Shown: positions 1 to 11,981, numbered from the stretch's first letter. The stretch is 64,000 nucleotides of DNA from Umbilicaria muhlenbergii (GCA_000611775.1 KK106986.1:1872663-1936662), one strand, 5' to 3'. The notes: generated from the sequence alone by a model not told the origin. Translations and numbers: made by a program.

Positions 1-2137
1 CACCTTTCCAGCTTGCTACTGTAATTACTTGGAATAAGGAACGCTTCACTAATAACGACCTTGATCAGATGGAATTGGATTTTGCAGCTCGTGATGACGT
101 GTGGAACCCGAGCTTTTTAAAGGGTGAGATCCCTTCCCCGATAGCGGTAATGATGTGAGAGAACAGTTATTTATTGATAGCAATCATCCTTCGGTCCGCT
201 GTCACTTTGGCGGTAGAACTCAGGAGCAAAGCTTCTGTCTATATTGTGCCGGCGGCTACAGATCTACCAGATGGACCGTATGTTGTCCACTCTTCTACAG
301 GTGACATCTTCGCCGTATGCAGACTTTTCGAGGATAAATACCATGCCTTCATTGGAGGCAGTGTCGCGTACGATAACATCACGAAGTCATTCGAGTGGTT
401 GAATATAGAAGTAAGTCCCATGTACTGTACCACGAAATGCCAGATCGTACTCTTACACTTTCATCAGGGGCGGTTAGCCGTCCCGTCAAGGCTGTACTAT
501 AAACGTACAATCCAAAAGCCACTGGCGGGTGTACGTAATTAAGTAATTACCGCACTGACTCATGCTTACTAGTCTAAAGCTTCGCTTCGCTGTCAAGGAC
601 CTTATTGATGTAGCTGGTCTCGAAACTGGTTGCGGAAATCGCTCTTTCCGTAGTTTCTATCCCAAGAAAACTGCTTCGGCGTCTTTCATCGAGCAATTGA
701 TCAATGCTGGCGCTGTACTCATAGGCAAGACTAAGACCAGTCAGTTTGCCGACGGCCAGGAACCCTCGGAATGGTTTGGTCGCCCTATTCTTTGAAAATT
801 CCTGTTATTTGAAAATGCACGATCTCCGTCTCTTGTCCGGTCACGCTCCCGCAAGATCATTGCAAACGTTACCAAGCAAACATATTCGTTATCAACACTC
901 AGAAGCGAGTGTATGCTATGCTTAACGAGCAGACCTTTTGCCTTGTTTCACATCTTGATTTTCGCACTTGCTTTCAATGCTACTTGGAATTTTCGCTGAC
1001 AACTCTATAAGGTTTGATTACCTTGCCCCTTTCAATCCACGTGGTGATGGTTATCAAAAGCCTTCCTCGTCAAGCACCGGCTCAGCTGTCGCCTGCGCCG
1101 GATACAATTGGCTCGACTTCACTATTGGTACAGATACTGGAGGGTCTATACGTCACCCTGCCGGGGTCAACGGGATTTACGGTACACGGCCATCACTCAA
1201 TGCCGTCGTTGGTAGAAGCTTTTCCGTGTCCCCGCTTCTTGATTGCTTCGGAGTCTTTGCGCGCTGCGCCTCCATGCTCGAAGCTGCAAGCGCAGTCATG
1301 TTCAATCCGTCTTTTAGGATGACAATTCAACCCAAGGTGGAAAGAAGATACAAGCTCCTTTACCCCATCCGCGCAGAAGCAAGCAAAGAAGAAGATTCCT
1401 TCTGCTGGTTTCCATACCCCAACAACCCTGGCAAGGCCGCAGCCGCCGAAGCTCAATTCGAGAGCTTTGTCCAAAAGCTTGAACAGCACCTTGGGTGCCC
1501 TCGATCAGTGTTCAACCTCGACGACTTGTGGAATAAAACGCGTCCTGCGGGGCAAAGTGAAGACCTACACAAAACTACTGGCAAAATCTATCAAAAGGTA
1601 GCCTACCGCAAATACGTTCAGGAAACGATTGACCCCTTCATCGCCAACTATCAGACCGCTCATGATGGTCGTAAACCGTTTATCGAACCAAGTGTCCAAG
1701 CGCGGCAGGAATATGGGCGGCAAATCACAGCGTTGGAATACGAACAAGCTGTTGAATCCTTGAAGATGTTTGCAAAGTGGGTCCTTGATGTTTTATTTGC
1801 GACGTCGGATGCAACGGAAATACCACTGCTTCTCTTCCCTCAGAGCTGGGGTCAGCCGGATTATCGCAACACATACCCTGCAAAAGACAGCCTATTGTTC
1901 TGGGATAAATTCTCACTTTTCAGCCTTAGTTACTGCTCTGGCTGTCCGGATTACACAGTACCTGTTGGCGAGGTGTCATATCACTCGCGTATTACTGATC
2001 ACATGGAGTGGCTACCCATTTCACTTTCCGTTCTAGGGAGACCTGGTGCGGATGTCATTCTACTAGGGCTTTTGAGAGAACTTGAAGAGGTAGGGATACT
2101 ACAGAGCCCTGCAGTGGGAGTGAGAATGTTCCCTTAG
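1..2137 (+). CDS. Amidase-signature hydrolase, 5' end outside the window
   Basis: Ser-Ser-Lys amidase family enzyme that hydrolyses an amide bond; the substrate cannot be told. Coding exons inferred at <3-123, 232-410, 580-773 and 1012-2137 keep phase throughout. Residues before position 410 resemble the extra N-terminal domain found ahead of the amidase domain in many fungal members. The catalytic lysine lies in FAVKDLIDVAG (near 580-615), the middle serine in SSSSTGSAVACAG (near 1060-1090), and the nucleophile serine in GTDTGGSIRHPAG (near 1130-1165). The C-terminus (LGRPGADVILLGLL to the stop) looks complete. The third intron (774-1011, 238 nt) uses an unusual GTTTGG donor, but joining there restores EWFDYLAPFNPRG as expected for the family. 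The start codon is missing because it lies left of the window. Family assignment is firm, function is not. Confidence 0.85.
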
Positions 2138-2261
2138 CTCGTGTGAGAACGTCGCTTTATCTCGACTGAGATGGATTACAGTCTACATAGAAGGGTGACT
2201 CTCTTCGCCATAATGTTACTGTACTTTTCAATGATGTGTGACTTGAGTAAAGAGTGTTGTA

Positions 2262-2525
2262 GGCGGAGAAATGTTCGTCCGCCCCAGCCATATAGAAGCC
2301 CGTCACGGGCATTACCCTAGAAGCGCTCAGCCATGGCTATAGGCGCTCAGTCACCGTAGGTGAGCCCTGAAGAGGCTGGATTTGACGGCATTTAGCATGC
2401 CCTGAGGTCTATGAGATTGCTTTTTCACTACGTTCATTTTTATTCAATTTGGAGTGATATTTAGCTAGAAATAATACTTTTATTTGGCCTCTAAAATAAT
2501 CGTTCTACACAACAAACAGTTGCCA
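2262..2525. repeat. Dispersed degenerate repeat, copy A
   Basis: About 260 bp related to 30880-31130 (same orientation): both start with TTCGTCCGCCCC, carry paired CGCTCAG/CGCTCGG motifs flanking 'GGCTATAGG/GACTATAGG', and continue to TATTTAGCTAG and TTTGGCCTCTA. The last ~60 bp (AATAATCGTTCTA then CACAACAA) also match 41985-42005. No open frame. Probably an old transposon or MITE remnant; no terminal repeats could be fixed. The rest of the gap between 2138 and 2878 shows nothing else. Confidence 0.6.
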
Positions 2526-2878
2526 CAGTATAAGCACTGCAGAAGCGCGTGCATAACTGTACAAGCATATCTGCGCTAATAGTGCGCAGCTTGCACATTA
2601 AGTGCAGGCACTCTGTGATTTTGGCTCTGCGTGACTTAGAACTCACCTTACTATTACGATGTTCAATTGCCGGGCACAAGCCACGTCTGTCCGCAAACTA
2701 AGGTACTATTGCAACGTAGATCCATCATGCTGGAAGCAAGAACTGCCATATGATATAGTCATAAACATCAGCTATGCATTTTCACACTTGAAGAGGATAT
2801 AGATGGTTTTTGCGAGAGCGGAAGTGGGAGACGATCGTTCAAGGTTGAGACTTTGAGGCTGTCTGTAACAGGAAAGGA

Positions 2879-3197
2879 CGGGTTCTCGTAAAACGACACC
2901 CATATTTCATACATTGACACCCTTTACCCTCTAAAAACATCGGACACTTGGTTGGAGGCCTACCTAAGTCTTCAACTAGAACCAACGTTCACAACGTGAA
3001 TGCTTTAGCGCTCACCACATTCACTCTCAATGCTTAATTCTGCGGATAATTTCATAGTAACAGAATATTGAGGTCTGTATTGGGGGTTAGGCTTAGGGCT
3101 GAGCGCAGCGAGCGGTTAGGAGGTCCAGGTTACATATGTACCGTATGTATATGGGTAGTCAATGTATGAAATGAGGGTGTCGTTTTATGAGGACCCG
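2879..3197. mobile_element. MITE-like element with ~44-bp terminal inverted repeats
   Basis: The left end (2879-2922) and right end (3153-3197) are inverted copies of each other: CGGGTTCTCGTAAAACGACA on the left against CGGGTCCTCATAAAACGACA when the right end is read on the minus strand, continuing through CATTTCATACATTGAC. The inside (~230 bp) has no credible reading frame. Size, long inverted repeats and lack of coding capacity fit a miniature inverted-repeat transposable element. I could not identify a target-site duplication, so the superfamily is open. Confidence 0.65.
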
Positions 3198-4597
3198 GCA
3201 TTGTGCCTTTCCATTTCCGTTCAAATACTCGCGCTCGCTTTCTAACACTACCAGCATCAACACAATCAATATTATCTGACTCGTAAACCATCTCAAAGCG
3301 TTCATACAGCTTTTGATACGTTCTCAATGAATATCCTTATGGTGTCGGTTCCTTGTACCGAGGGTCATCAACGAAAGTCGTCCATATTCCAACTAAATCC
3401 TCTGACCAGTTTTTCATGTGTCAATTCTTGACCGCTCATTATGTGCCGCAACCTCTTACATCGCCAGCCAGAAATGAGATCTCTGCACCCGGAGTTACAA
3501 CTGCATTTGTTTCAAGATTCAGTGCACTTGAGGGCTGCGCAAGGCTGACTGTGTTGTGCAAGGCGCAGGCGTCAGCACTGCGGGCGGCGTCCTTTGTCCT
3601 ACGCATATTATTCTTAGTATTGTTGCCTATATCTTGTTATATCCCCCAGCGAAACCTCTCTGCTCCAAGAATCTTTTTTCCTGCCTACGCTATTCCAACT
3701 CTCTATAGAAATTTCCATCTTCTGAACCGCGCGCTTCCAATATCCTTCCTCCCACCCAACTTCATTACTTCCCCATCCAACTTAGGGGCCCCAAACATCT
3801 TTTCAAACGAAGCTCTTACAGATCTCATCCATTCCCAATGACGCCCCCTCCAGCATCACTCCGTCCGTTGACTGTGTCCACAAAGCCATGGACGAATTCG
3901 ACCACGAACCTTTGACGGGGGCTCGACGGAACAGAACGGCGGGCCGGGAGGATCGAAAGTGTCGGATATCGAAGCATCAAGTCGGTCGCACATAGGTACC
4001 TTGGATGGAACCTGGAAGTCCGGTCCCTCCAACGCGCCATTGAAGGCAGGGTTCAACGCGACGGCGTGGGGAAGGTCTGCCGTTCTTGATTGGATTGGGA
4101 AAGCACGGGGATGGAGCTTGAGTGCTGGAGATGACGTCGCAGTTGGTCTGGAGCAAACACGCAACGCTCTTAGAACCCGGTACCGAGATGTCGCGCAAAG
4201 GTTCGAAGTTGGTATACTCCGGATAGGGTGGTGCTTGAATGCGATAGAACCGGAGTTAGGGTGTGTGCCTGTGGTACAGAAGTGGCGCCAGCTTCGCGTA
4301 TACCGAATGCATACCGTTTCCTCCGATTCGATATGTGCAAGATTGTTTTAGCAAGGCACGAATGCTGGTTTTGCCCGCCCGTGCACTTTCCCAGCCCGAA
4401 AGACCGCCGCCCGCAGTGCTTCTCTAGCCCTACCAAACTCCACCAGCCATCACAGAAACACTAATCTCACCCAAGTACAAGCAACATCCTCAAACCAGCA
4501 CAACTCCACAACTGCCCAATCCATTCATACTCAATCCCAGCACCACCCCAGCGCCCACCCTCCCAATCCCAGCCCAAAACCCCCTCGCACTACCTGG
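3198..4597. other. Intergenic stretch with no firmly supported gene
   Basis: Open frames occur on both strands (for example plus 3959-4351 and minus 3856-4164), but none has a recognisable domain, a convincing start with splice sites, or low-complexity-free conservation that I can judge. The plus frame 3959-4200 (starting MSDIEASSRS) is the most protein-like and could be an exon of an unknown gene. 4440-4597 is C/A-rich and is the 3' flank of the minus-strand gene ending at 4598. Confidence 0.3.
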
Positions 4598-5228
4598 TCA
4601 CAGCAGCCGGCCTCCCCCACCTACCCCTAACTTGTGCAACCCGGCCCAGATAGTAAATGCCGAACTCAGCACAGTCAACAGAGTCGCAAATACCAAAGCC
4701 CCCGTGTCCAACCCCGACTGCGTGTCCTGTCCTCTCGCATCCCGCGCCGTCTGCGAGAAATCCAATCCCGCAAGCACCCCGGGCGCGAGAGGTGAAGGGT
4801 CGAGGTTTTCGATGGCGGAGATGCAGGCGCTGAGGTTGAGGGTGGGGTCCTGTTGGTGGGTTTGACCAGTTCAGTGTATAAAGTCGGAAATTGGGCGGGG
4901 GAGAGGGGGGAACAGAAAAGGTGGAAGAAGGTTGAGGGGAGCGGGGTGGGGGCGGGGTATTGGTATTATAACTACGGGGTTTTCATTGTGAGGGTGAAGC
5001 AATGGGTATAAGAGATAAAGATAGAGACATGAGGAATACACATACGCCACCAAAGCCGCACAGGCCAAGCAGTTGCAATTGATTCGCCACGCGCGCCTGG
5101 ACGAGCGCGGCGGCGCTGATGTTGTAGGAGAGGATGCCGTAGATGCCGAAGAGGAGGGCGAGGATGAGGCTGATGAGTGTGAGGGTGTTGGAGATGGAGG
5201 TGGGGTTTGGGGTGGTGGTATTGGCCAT
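4598..5228 (-). CDS. Small two-TM membrane protein, tandem copy 1
   Basis: Inferred two-exon gene: 5046-5228 and 4598-4849, intron 5045-4850 with GTATGT donor and CAACAG acceptor, phase 0. The product is 144 aa. The N-terminus MANTTTPNP is followed by a hydrophobic helix (about residues 12-33, LTLISLILALLFGIYGI), then the motif VQARVANQLQLLGLCGFGG. After the intron comes DPTLNLSACISAIENLD, and a second hydrophobic helix lies at about residues 108-128 (ALVFATLLTVLSSAFTIWAG). It is clearly homologous to the next minus-strand gene (5627-6177), with the same intron position and phase, so the pair arose by tandem duplication. Family and function are not recognised. The N-terminal helix could be an anchor or an uncleaved signal. 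Confidence 0.65.
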
Positions 5229-5626
5229 TATGGGACGGGTTTGGGGGTTGAGCTTGGTGGGAGCTAAGAGAAAGGGGGGGGGTCTTGATGGCTGGAATGT
5301 GCATGTTGGTGGCATTGCGGCGTAGTCTAGTATGAAGCTGAGCTATACAAGAGCGGAAGGCACAAGCGTCATGAGCAGGGGTGGGATGAGGGTTGATAAT
5401 GTACACATAGTGGAATCAGGAAGGTAAGCAATAGTTTTGAGCTACTCAACAACCATCAAACGCAAAATACAGGCGTCAACCCTCCCCTCCTTCCCCTCCC
5501 CTCTCTTCCACTGCACCCTGCTCTCAAATCCTCACCCACCCCTTCCCCCTCACCCTCCCCCACTCCTCCTTCAACGTCCGCGTCAACCTCTCCTTGAGCA
5601 CACTGTGCAAAAACCCGCGCTCGGTA

Positions 5627-6177
5627 TTACTGTGAAACCTCCCCCACCACCACCCAAACCGCCCACCACACCAGCGCCGGAATCCCCACCCCGCACCCCA
5701 CTCCCACAAGCAACCACGCCTGATTCGTCAGCCCCGTACTCGGCCCCGGCGCCTTCACCCGCCCCGTCACCACTCCTTGCGCCAGCTGGTCGAAATCTAG
5801 ATCCGTCAAGAGACCCTCGGCGATAGCGTTGAAATCGATGGTCTTGGCGGCGGAGACGCAGGCGGGGACGTTGAGCGGGTGGTCCTGTGCGTTGGGTACC
5901 GTTAATTAGGCCTGGTGTTATGGGGTGGGTTTTATATATGGGGGCCGGAGAGGGGCTTGACCCTACTATAAGGGAGCGGGAGGGGGCGGATAGAAACACC
6001 TACAGTGCCGAAGCCGCAAAGCGCCAGCAGTTGGATCTGGTTCGCCACTCGCGCCTGGACGAGCGAGGCGGCGCTGACGTTGTAGGAGAGGACGCCGTAG
6101 ACGCCGAAGAGGACGGCGAGGGTGAGACTGAGGAGGGTGAGGCCGATGGAAGTGGAAGTGCGGTTTGTATTTGCCAT
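5627..6177 (-). CDS. Small two-TM membrane protein, tandem copy 2
   Basis: Inferred exons 6004-6177 and 5627-5884 (intron 6003-5885, GTAGGT...CACAG, phase 0), product 143 aa. Layout matches its downstream paralogue: MANTNRTSTS, a helix with LTLLSLTLAVLFGVYGVLS, the shared VQARVANQIQLLALCGFGT block, then after the intron DHPLNVPACVSAAKTIDF and a C-terminal helix (WLLVGVGCGVGIPALVWWAV, about residues 115-137). The paired cysteines (LCGFG and PACVSA) are kept in both copies and may matter structurally. Similarity is strongest in the first exon and weak in the last ~40 residues, so the copies are diverging. No known family recognised. Confidence 0.65.
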
Positions 6178-6567
6178 TATGAGGAGTATTTTGGGGGAAG
6201 AGCTGGGTGGATTAGGGGGGAGGTTAAGGAGGGTAAGTTTGGATGGATGAAGGCAAGGCTCGAGTGAGGACCTTGGTGGGTTCGTGGCGCAGGCAAGGGG
6301 CCTGAGCGGTGCGGAAGAGGCACTTGCATGATGACCGTGTGGGAGTGCAGCGGTGACACAAGAAGTGGAATGAGTAGAAGAAATTCTTAATGGATACAGA
6401 ACACGAAGGCGTCGCGGCCGTTAATCCTATCGTCCGAGCCTGCCTTTGATTAAGACCGCCCCAATCTTATCGTTGAACATCAAGACTTGCAATAAGAAAA
6501 CCCAACTCAAATTGAGCCGTCGAGGAAACCATCCATTCATTCGTAAAAACCCCAGAACGGAAGAGAT

Positions 6568-7720
6568 CTAAAATGTCTGCGCCACCCCATGCTCCCTCGC
6601 GGCCTTCATCTTCCTCTTCAGCATCATCCGCCTAGCCGCCCAGATGTACGTCAGGAAGCTAATCAGATACAGCACCGCCTGGAGCACGCTCATCCACCAA
6701 GAGCCGGTCTATCGAGTCAATTTCATCAGCGAATGATTCCAATCCGACCAGCCCAAAAGGTCCAGGTTAAACAGCAAGCCAATCCACCTTCCCAAACCAC
6801 AAGCACCGAGAAAAGCATCAGAGACATACCTGCGTCGTACACAACGTCCCAAAATTGACATAGCTTTGCCACTCCGCCTGAATGGCATCACTATTCGGAC
6901 TACAACTCCAGCCCTACCGCAATTCATCAGTATTACAAGAACAAAGCCCTCGATGTTCTCGTATGCGGGGAGGAAGTACCCAAAGATCCCTCCCATCATT
7001 TACCATCTTAACCAGCCCCATACTTACCGCCCACGCCACCGCATACCCGGCCGTCATAGCATACCCCACATACCCCCCCAACGAATCCGCCATGTTGGCG
7101 CTCTTGACCCCGCCGCACGCATACGACGCCACGGTCACGAAGCTGCTCACAAAAGTGACGAACGAGATGGCCAGCAGCAGGTAGGTGGGCCAGAGCACCG
7201 GCGACGGTTGCGGCCAAGCGTAGGTGCCGTTGATGATGCGTCGGTTTGTGGTGTAGTATTTGTAGAGGGAAAAGGCCATGATGCCGGCGCTGCTGGCGGA
7301 CATGATGAGGGAAAGGATGCGCGAGATGAGGCGGAAGAGGCGGACATTGCGTTTGAGTCTCTGGGGTGGGACGTTAGCTGGGGGCTGAGGGAGAGAGGGG
7401 GGATAGTCAGGGTGGCTGGAGTTGGTATTGAGGATGGGTGGGCTTTTGAGACGTTGGTGGAATGGGTTGAGATGGTTATGGTCCGATCGCATTGCTTATT
7501 AGGGCTTCGGATCCCGCCATTGTATATCGCAATATCGCAACATCGCGATCAACAATGTAGACAGCAATTGAATGCATGAAATACACCCTACCTCATCACG
7601 TATCTTCCACTGCTCTTGTACGCGCTCATCAACAAAGACAGCTGGTTTCGTATCATGTATTTCAGTCTGCGACGATAGCATAGGATAAACCTCGACGGTG
7701 GGACCTTTGACATTCTCCAT
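6568..7720 (-). CDS. Four-TM integral membrane protein of unknown function
   Basis: Four exons are inferred: 7592-7720, 7028-7360 (acceptor could instead be 7385-7387, adding 8 residues), 6830-6913 and 6568-6708, all phase 0; product about 228-236 aa. The first exon encodes a soluble tail (MENVKGPTVEVYPML... ending QWKIRDE). Then come LKRNVRLFRLISRILS and hydrophobic helices around SLIMSASSAGIMAFSLY, PTYLLLAISFVTFVSSFVTV and LGGYVGYAMTAGYAVAWA. A loop with three cysteines (GWSCSPNSD...FGTLCTTQ plus the upstream ACGG) precedes a last helix (WWMSVLQAVLYLISFLTYIW) and a basic tail. This four-helix topology is MARVEL-like, but I cannot assign the family from sequence alone. It lies 391 bp upstream of the tandem two-TM pair on the same strand. 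Confidence 0.65.
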
Positions 7721-8596
7721 GACAGCGAGTTAGACACTTTCACCGATAGTAACGAGAAATACACCAAAATGTGGTCGAAGAATCACGCACGCCGAGAAGA
7801 GGACGGAGGGGGCCTTAATACTACCACGCCGCGTGAAGTGAACCTTCGCCATGGCCATGGGCTAGGGCACGAGCTAAGAATATGCCGGCAGAGTGTTGAG
7901 GCTGTCGTTAAGACGGTTATGCCGATTCAGCTTGTTCCAGCTGACCATGTTACTGGCGAGAATAACCGATTCGAGGGCTGGACAACCCATTGCGGACGCT
8001 GTGGCTTTTTAGTTGTCAGCGCGGTCTTGATGAATCTAGAAGCAGTTGGCGTATCTTAAACGAGCTGATTGACTGGCTTCAGAATAGTGGCGTACACCAA
8101 GACACCCCAGACTTCGGCAAGTGTGCTTCGCTTCGGTAAGCTTGGGGGCTATGGAGCTAGAACATGTTAGCCATGTGTACGCTGATAACTAGCCGGCGTG
8201 TGGAGTACTTCCCTCAATGAGGAATAACGATGGTTCGGAAACACTCACAGTCGCTTCCTTGCAGGTTAGAATCTAGGGTTGATACCGCTAGCCCTAGGTT
8301 TGCAGCTGCTGGCAAAGATCAACAAAGCGATGACGAAGCTAGGGTTACATCGAACACTGTGATGATTTTGAGGGTGCATTATTATTCATTAGTGGAATAG
8401 CTAATCGCAAAAGCTGTCTAACATTATGCTCTTGCGGTGGTTTTCAGAAGCGAGGTGCAAAAAGATTATGTCGAACATTGACGCGCGGAAGCACAAACAA
8501 CGAGTAGAGAATATCTGTCAATGTAGCAGACGCTGGACGACACTTTTCTACAGTCTCGAACCTTGTAATGTATACGATGTCATATGCACATATTCC
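7721..8596. other. Intergenic, nothing identified
   Basis: It separates the 5' end of the four-TM gene from the 3' end of the large wall-protein gene. A 96-codon plus-strand frame (7769-8059) lacks any recognisable feature and is probably chance. No RNA gene, repeat or terminal repeat stands out. Confidence 0.4.
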
Positions 8597-11500
8597 TCAT
8601 AAGAAGGCGATGATTGCCGAGAAGGCCAGCGAGATGATGCTGAAGGCGACGTTGCGCTTAGTAGCGAGGCCTTCGAAAATCTCCGGTGAGCTATTCATGC
8701 CGGAAGCAGTACTGTTGGTACTGTTCGAAGAACTAGAATAATACGTCGAACCGCCTACTGAAGATCCACTACCGGAAGACGAGCCACTGCCCGAGGAGGA
8801 ACCGCTCCCTGAGGAAGAACCACTGCTAGAAAAACTGCTGCCAGGTGAAGAAATGCTCCCTGAAGAAGAACTACTACCGGAAGACGAGCCGCTGCCCGAG
8901 GAGGTCTCATTGCCGGAAGCCGAACCGCTGCCCGAGGAAGACCCACTGCTGGAAGATGAGCCACTGGTGGAAGACGAGCCACTGGTGGAAGACGAGCCAC
9001 TGCCCGAGGAAGAGCCAATGGCGGACAGGGAACCACTGGCCGAGGTAGAACCACCGGCAGCCGGTACTGACAGCGGTGAGCTGCCAGTAGCACTAGGCGA
9101 CGCGGACCCAGTGGGACTGTCTTTAGCAGCGACCGCGGCAGCTATACCAGTGCTCCCGCCGCTCAAATTGCTGCCGGTGCTTACTGTGTTGCCACCTGCT
9201 GAGATAGGCGCGCCTCCAGAGCTTCCTTGACCAGGAACGACGCCGGGTGTGGCACCGCTCCCGCTGTTGGACAATACTGAAGTAGTGGTTTTGTCTTTGT
9301 CCGGTATCGAAGCTGCACCGACGGCAGTTGAAGATGTTTGATCTTTTGCTGGAATGGACGAAGCAGCATCTCCCAGAGAGCTACCGACGTCGTTAAGTAT
9401 ACTGGATCCAGATGTGGCAGCAGAGCCTCCTTGGCTAGCGACATTGGATGCTACAGCGTTTCCGCCAGATGTTGGCCCTGCTGCAGCTACTACCAATGGA
9501 GTGACTGCAGACACTGGCGTGGCTACGATCTGGCCACTAGCGGTAGTTGCTCCAGGATTCAATGAGAAGCCGTATCCTGGGGGCACCCCTTGAGCAGAGC
9601 CAGTCGAACTTGAGGCGACAGTGACAAACAGCGAGGGTGTCGTAATGAGGCCGCCACCGTAGGCGTTGCCAAGTATATCCGGTGAGTATACCGGGATGAT
9701 AGATGAACTGGCGTTCGACAGTGGTGCTGTAACTGAGGGGCTAGCTGCTGTGACTAATCCACCCGCAATTAATCCAGAGTTACTTGACTTTGCCCCCGAC
9801 ACGACTCCAACGCTTGATGTTGCCGAGTTGTCAGCTCCAGAGGAAACGCCTGCGGATGCACTGGCGTCTTTGCCGAGCTGAGTTGTAGTGCCCAAGCCGA
9901 TCAAAGTGCCTACTGGAGACGAAACAGTTGGGTTACCAGTTGAACTTGCATCCTTGTTGATCGCAGTGCTCGAAGCCCCTAAGAAACCGACCGCAGATGA
10001 GGTAGTGGAAGCGGTAACAGGAACATTCGACAATGCTTGTGACGAAGAAGTCCCTCCGCCTGTGGAGCCACTTGAGCTTGCTTCTGAATTAGCGGAAGTG
10101 CTCAAAGTCCCTGAATTGCTGGCAGCAGATGATGTAGGTAGACCAGTAGCAGGACCGTTCGACAATCCCCGCGGTGAAGAGGAGATTTCACTCCCTGAAG
10201 AGCCACTTGCGCTTGTTTCTGTCTTCATGGTAGTACTTGAGGTGCCTGAGAGCTCGTCTTTTGACGATACAACTGGAGTAGCAACGGATACACTTGAGAA
10301 TCCTTGGAAAGAGTATGTGATCTCATCTCCAGAAGACTCACTACCTTTTGCCGTGGCCCCAGTCGAGCCTGTCAGCGTGGTAAGGGTTGGAATTGAAAAC
10401 GAGAAGATAACATCAGCTTTTTGGCTTGAGACAGAAGAAACTAACACAATGACCGAGGGCACAACTTCGCCCTGATCGGTGGTGGATGCTGATGGAGAAA
10501 CGAGAGTCGCTGTTGCGATCGGTCCACCAGAGAATAAGGAACTGGTCCCGTGGTTGGCAGCTGGTCCTCCTGTCGGTGACCCAGATGCTGTGAGCTGCAT
10601 TATTTGGTAGGTAAAGACTCCGGAAACTGTGGTGAGGACTGTGACCACGCCAGTGGACGATGTGGATGTAAGGTCTTTAGCTGGCACAGAAGGGCCACTA
10701 TTGGTCACTGCGGAGGAAGCCTGATCCTTGGCTGAAACAGAAGTAGCAGGGTTATCGTTAGGATTGGTACTCTGGCCATTAGTAGGTGCAGAAGCTTCCA
10801 TCGCAGCTGCTAATGAAGACACGGCTACGTTGGAGGAAGAATGACCCCCTGAAGAGCTGACACTTTGGTCCTTAGACGGTACAGAAGCAACGGTTGCGGC
10901 AGCGAATGATGTCAAATAATTTGAGGGCGTGGAAGAAGCAAGGCTTCCCGAAGAACTGGTTGACTGGTCTTTAGCAGGTACAGAACCAATTATGGCGGCA
11001 GCTGTTGATGACTGGCTCGCTGCTGGGTTAGAAGCAGCGGAACTGCCAGGGGTACTTGTTGTTTGGTCTTTGGCGGGTACCGAGGCGGTGGCAGCATCAG
11101 TCGAAGCCGCCGACGATGTCTGGTCATTTGTAAATATAGAAAAAGCAAATCCTTGCAGAAAGCTCGAGATCAGGTCTTTTGCCGGCAGTGAAGATGCAGT
11201 TGCCCCAATTGACGATGTTTCATCTTTGGCTGGAATGGAAGAGGTCGATGTCGGATGGAGAGTGAGTAGAGTGAGTACAGTTGTACCCAAAACACCTTGC
11301 GAAGAAATCTGGTCTTTCAATGATACCGAGGGGGTTGCTGCACCAAGGCTGGACGTCGTTATACTATCTTTGTTTGGGTCGATGAGTGAAAATGAAGCAC
11401 TTGCAAGAGAAATTGTCTGGTCCTTAGCCGGAATGGTGGCGGCCACGATAGAGCTACTCAGGCTTTGACCATGTTCGGAGGTAGAAGTCTCATCTTTTGC

Positions 11501-11981
11501 GGGGACGGTAGAGCTTCCAGGGTCGACAGCAGAAGTGGCTAAGTCCGTATTTGGGACCGCTGAGAGTGTAGATGCGCTAATTGGGTCCGCAGAGCCGTAC
11601 TCAACGGCACGGAGGTCTAGAAACCTACCGTAGTCGTTTTCTGCAGTATTTGGAGACATGTCAGCAAGGTCAGTACTCAGGGATGCTTGACGAGACACAA
11701 CCAGGTATTCCAAGGGCCACGAAAGAGATGAACGATGTGCACTAACCATTGGTACGTTGCTGAACGCCACGGCGAACATTATGACCTGCCAAGAGGTTAG
11801 CAAGACCAGTCTTGACCCTTTTGCTACCCATGCAACCAAACAGCTGATAAAGATATCGTGTGATACGTACCATCGCGAGCTGCGATAACCAATACACTGG
11901 GACAGATGAAGCTTCCAACGAGTAGAGACCTTGAGAGATGCATCTTGCCAGAGACCGAGACAGAACGATGCTACTTGACAA
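8597..11981 (-). CDS. Large Ser/Thr/Ala-rich GPI-anchored wall protein with PAKDQ repeats
   Basis: Two exons: 11871-11981 and 8597-11785 (intron 11870-11786, GTACGT...GCTAAC...GGCAG, phase 0), product 1099 aa. Joining the exons creates a signal-peptide-like hydrophobic stretch (LSQLAMVIMFAVAFSNVPMV, about residues 32-51) after an unusually long N-region. The mature part is dominated by Ser, Thr, Ala and Gly. In residues ~100-420 it carries about 15 spaced copies of a [VI]PAKDQ[TS][ST]S motif, with more near residues 840-870. A (GSSS)n tract near residues 960-1050 follows. The extreme C-terminus (VAFSIISLAFSAIIAFL) is a GPI-attachment type tail. This is probably a cell-wall mannoprotein with a heavily O-glycosylated stalk. 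Long frames on the opposite strand here are by-products of the repeat composition. Confidence 0.8.

Noticed and set aside
4632-4865. A 77-codon plus-strand frame
   Set aside because: It is the reverse complement of exon 2 of the two-TM gene, whose paralogue at 5627-5884 supports the minus strand.
8264-8340. Inverted CTAGGG-containing segment as a telomere-like or tRNA-like structure
   Set aside because: No TTAGGG tandem run and no tRNA arms; no candidate tRNA or rRNA gene was found in the window.
8845-11468. Several long plus-strand open frames (acidic, Pro/Glu-rich) opposite the 1099-aa wall protein
   Set aside because: They are the antisense of the Ser/Thr-repeat codons (TCT/GCT biased), lack starts or splice signals of their own, and the minus-strand product has a signal peptide and GPI tail.
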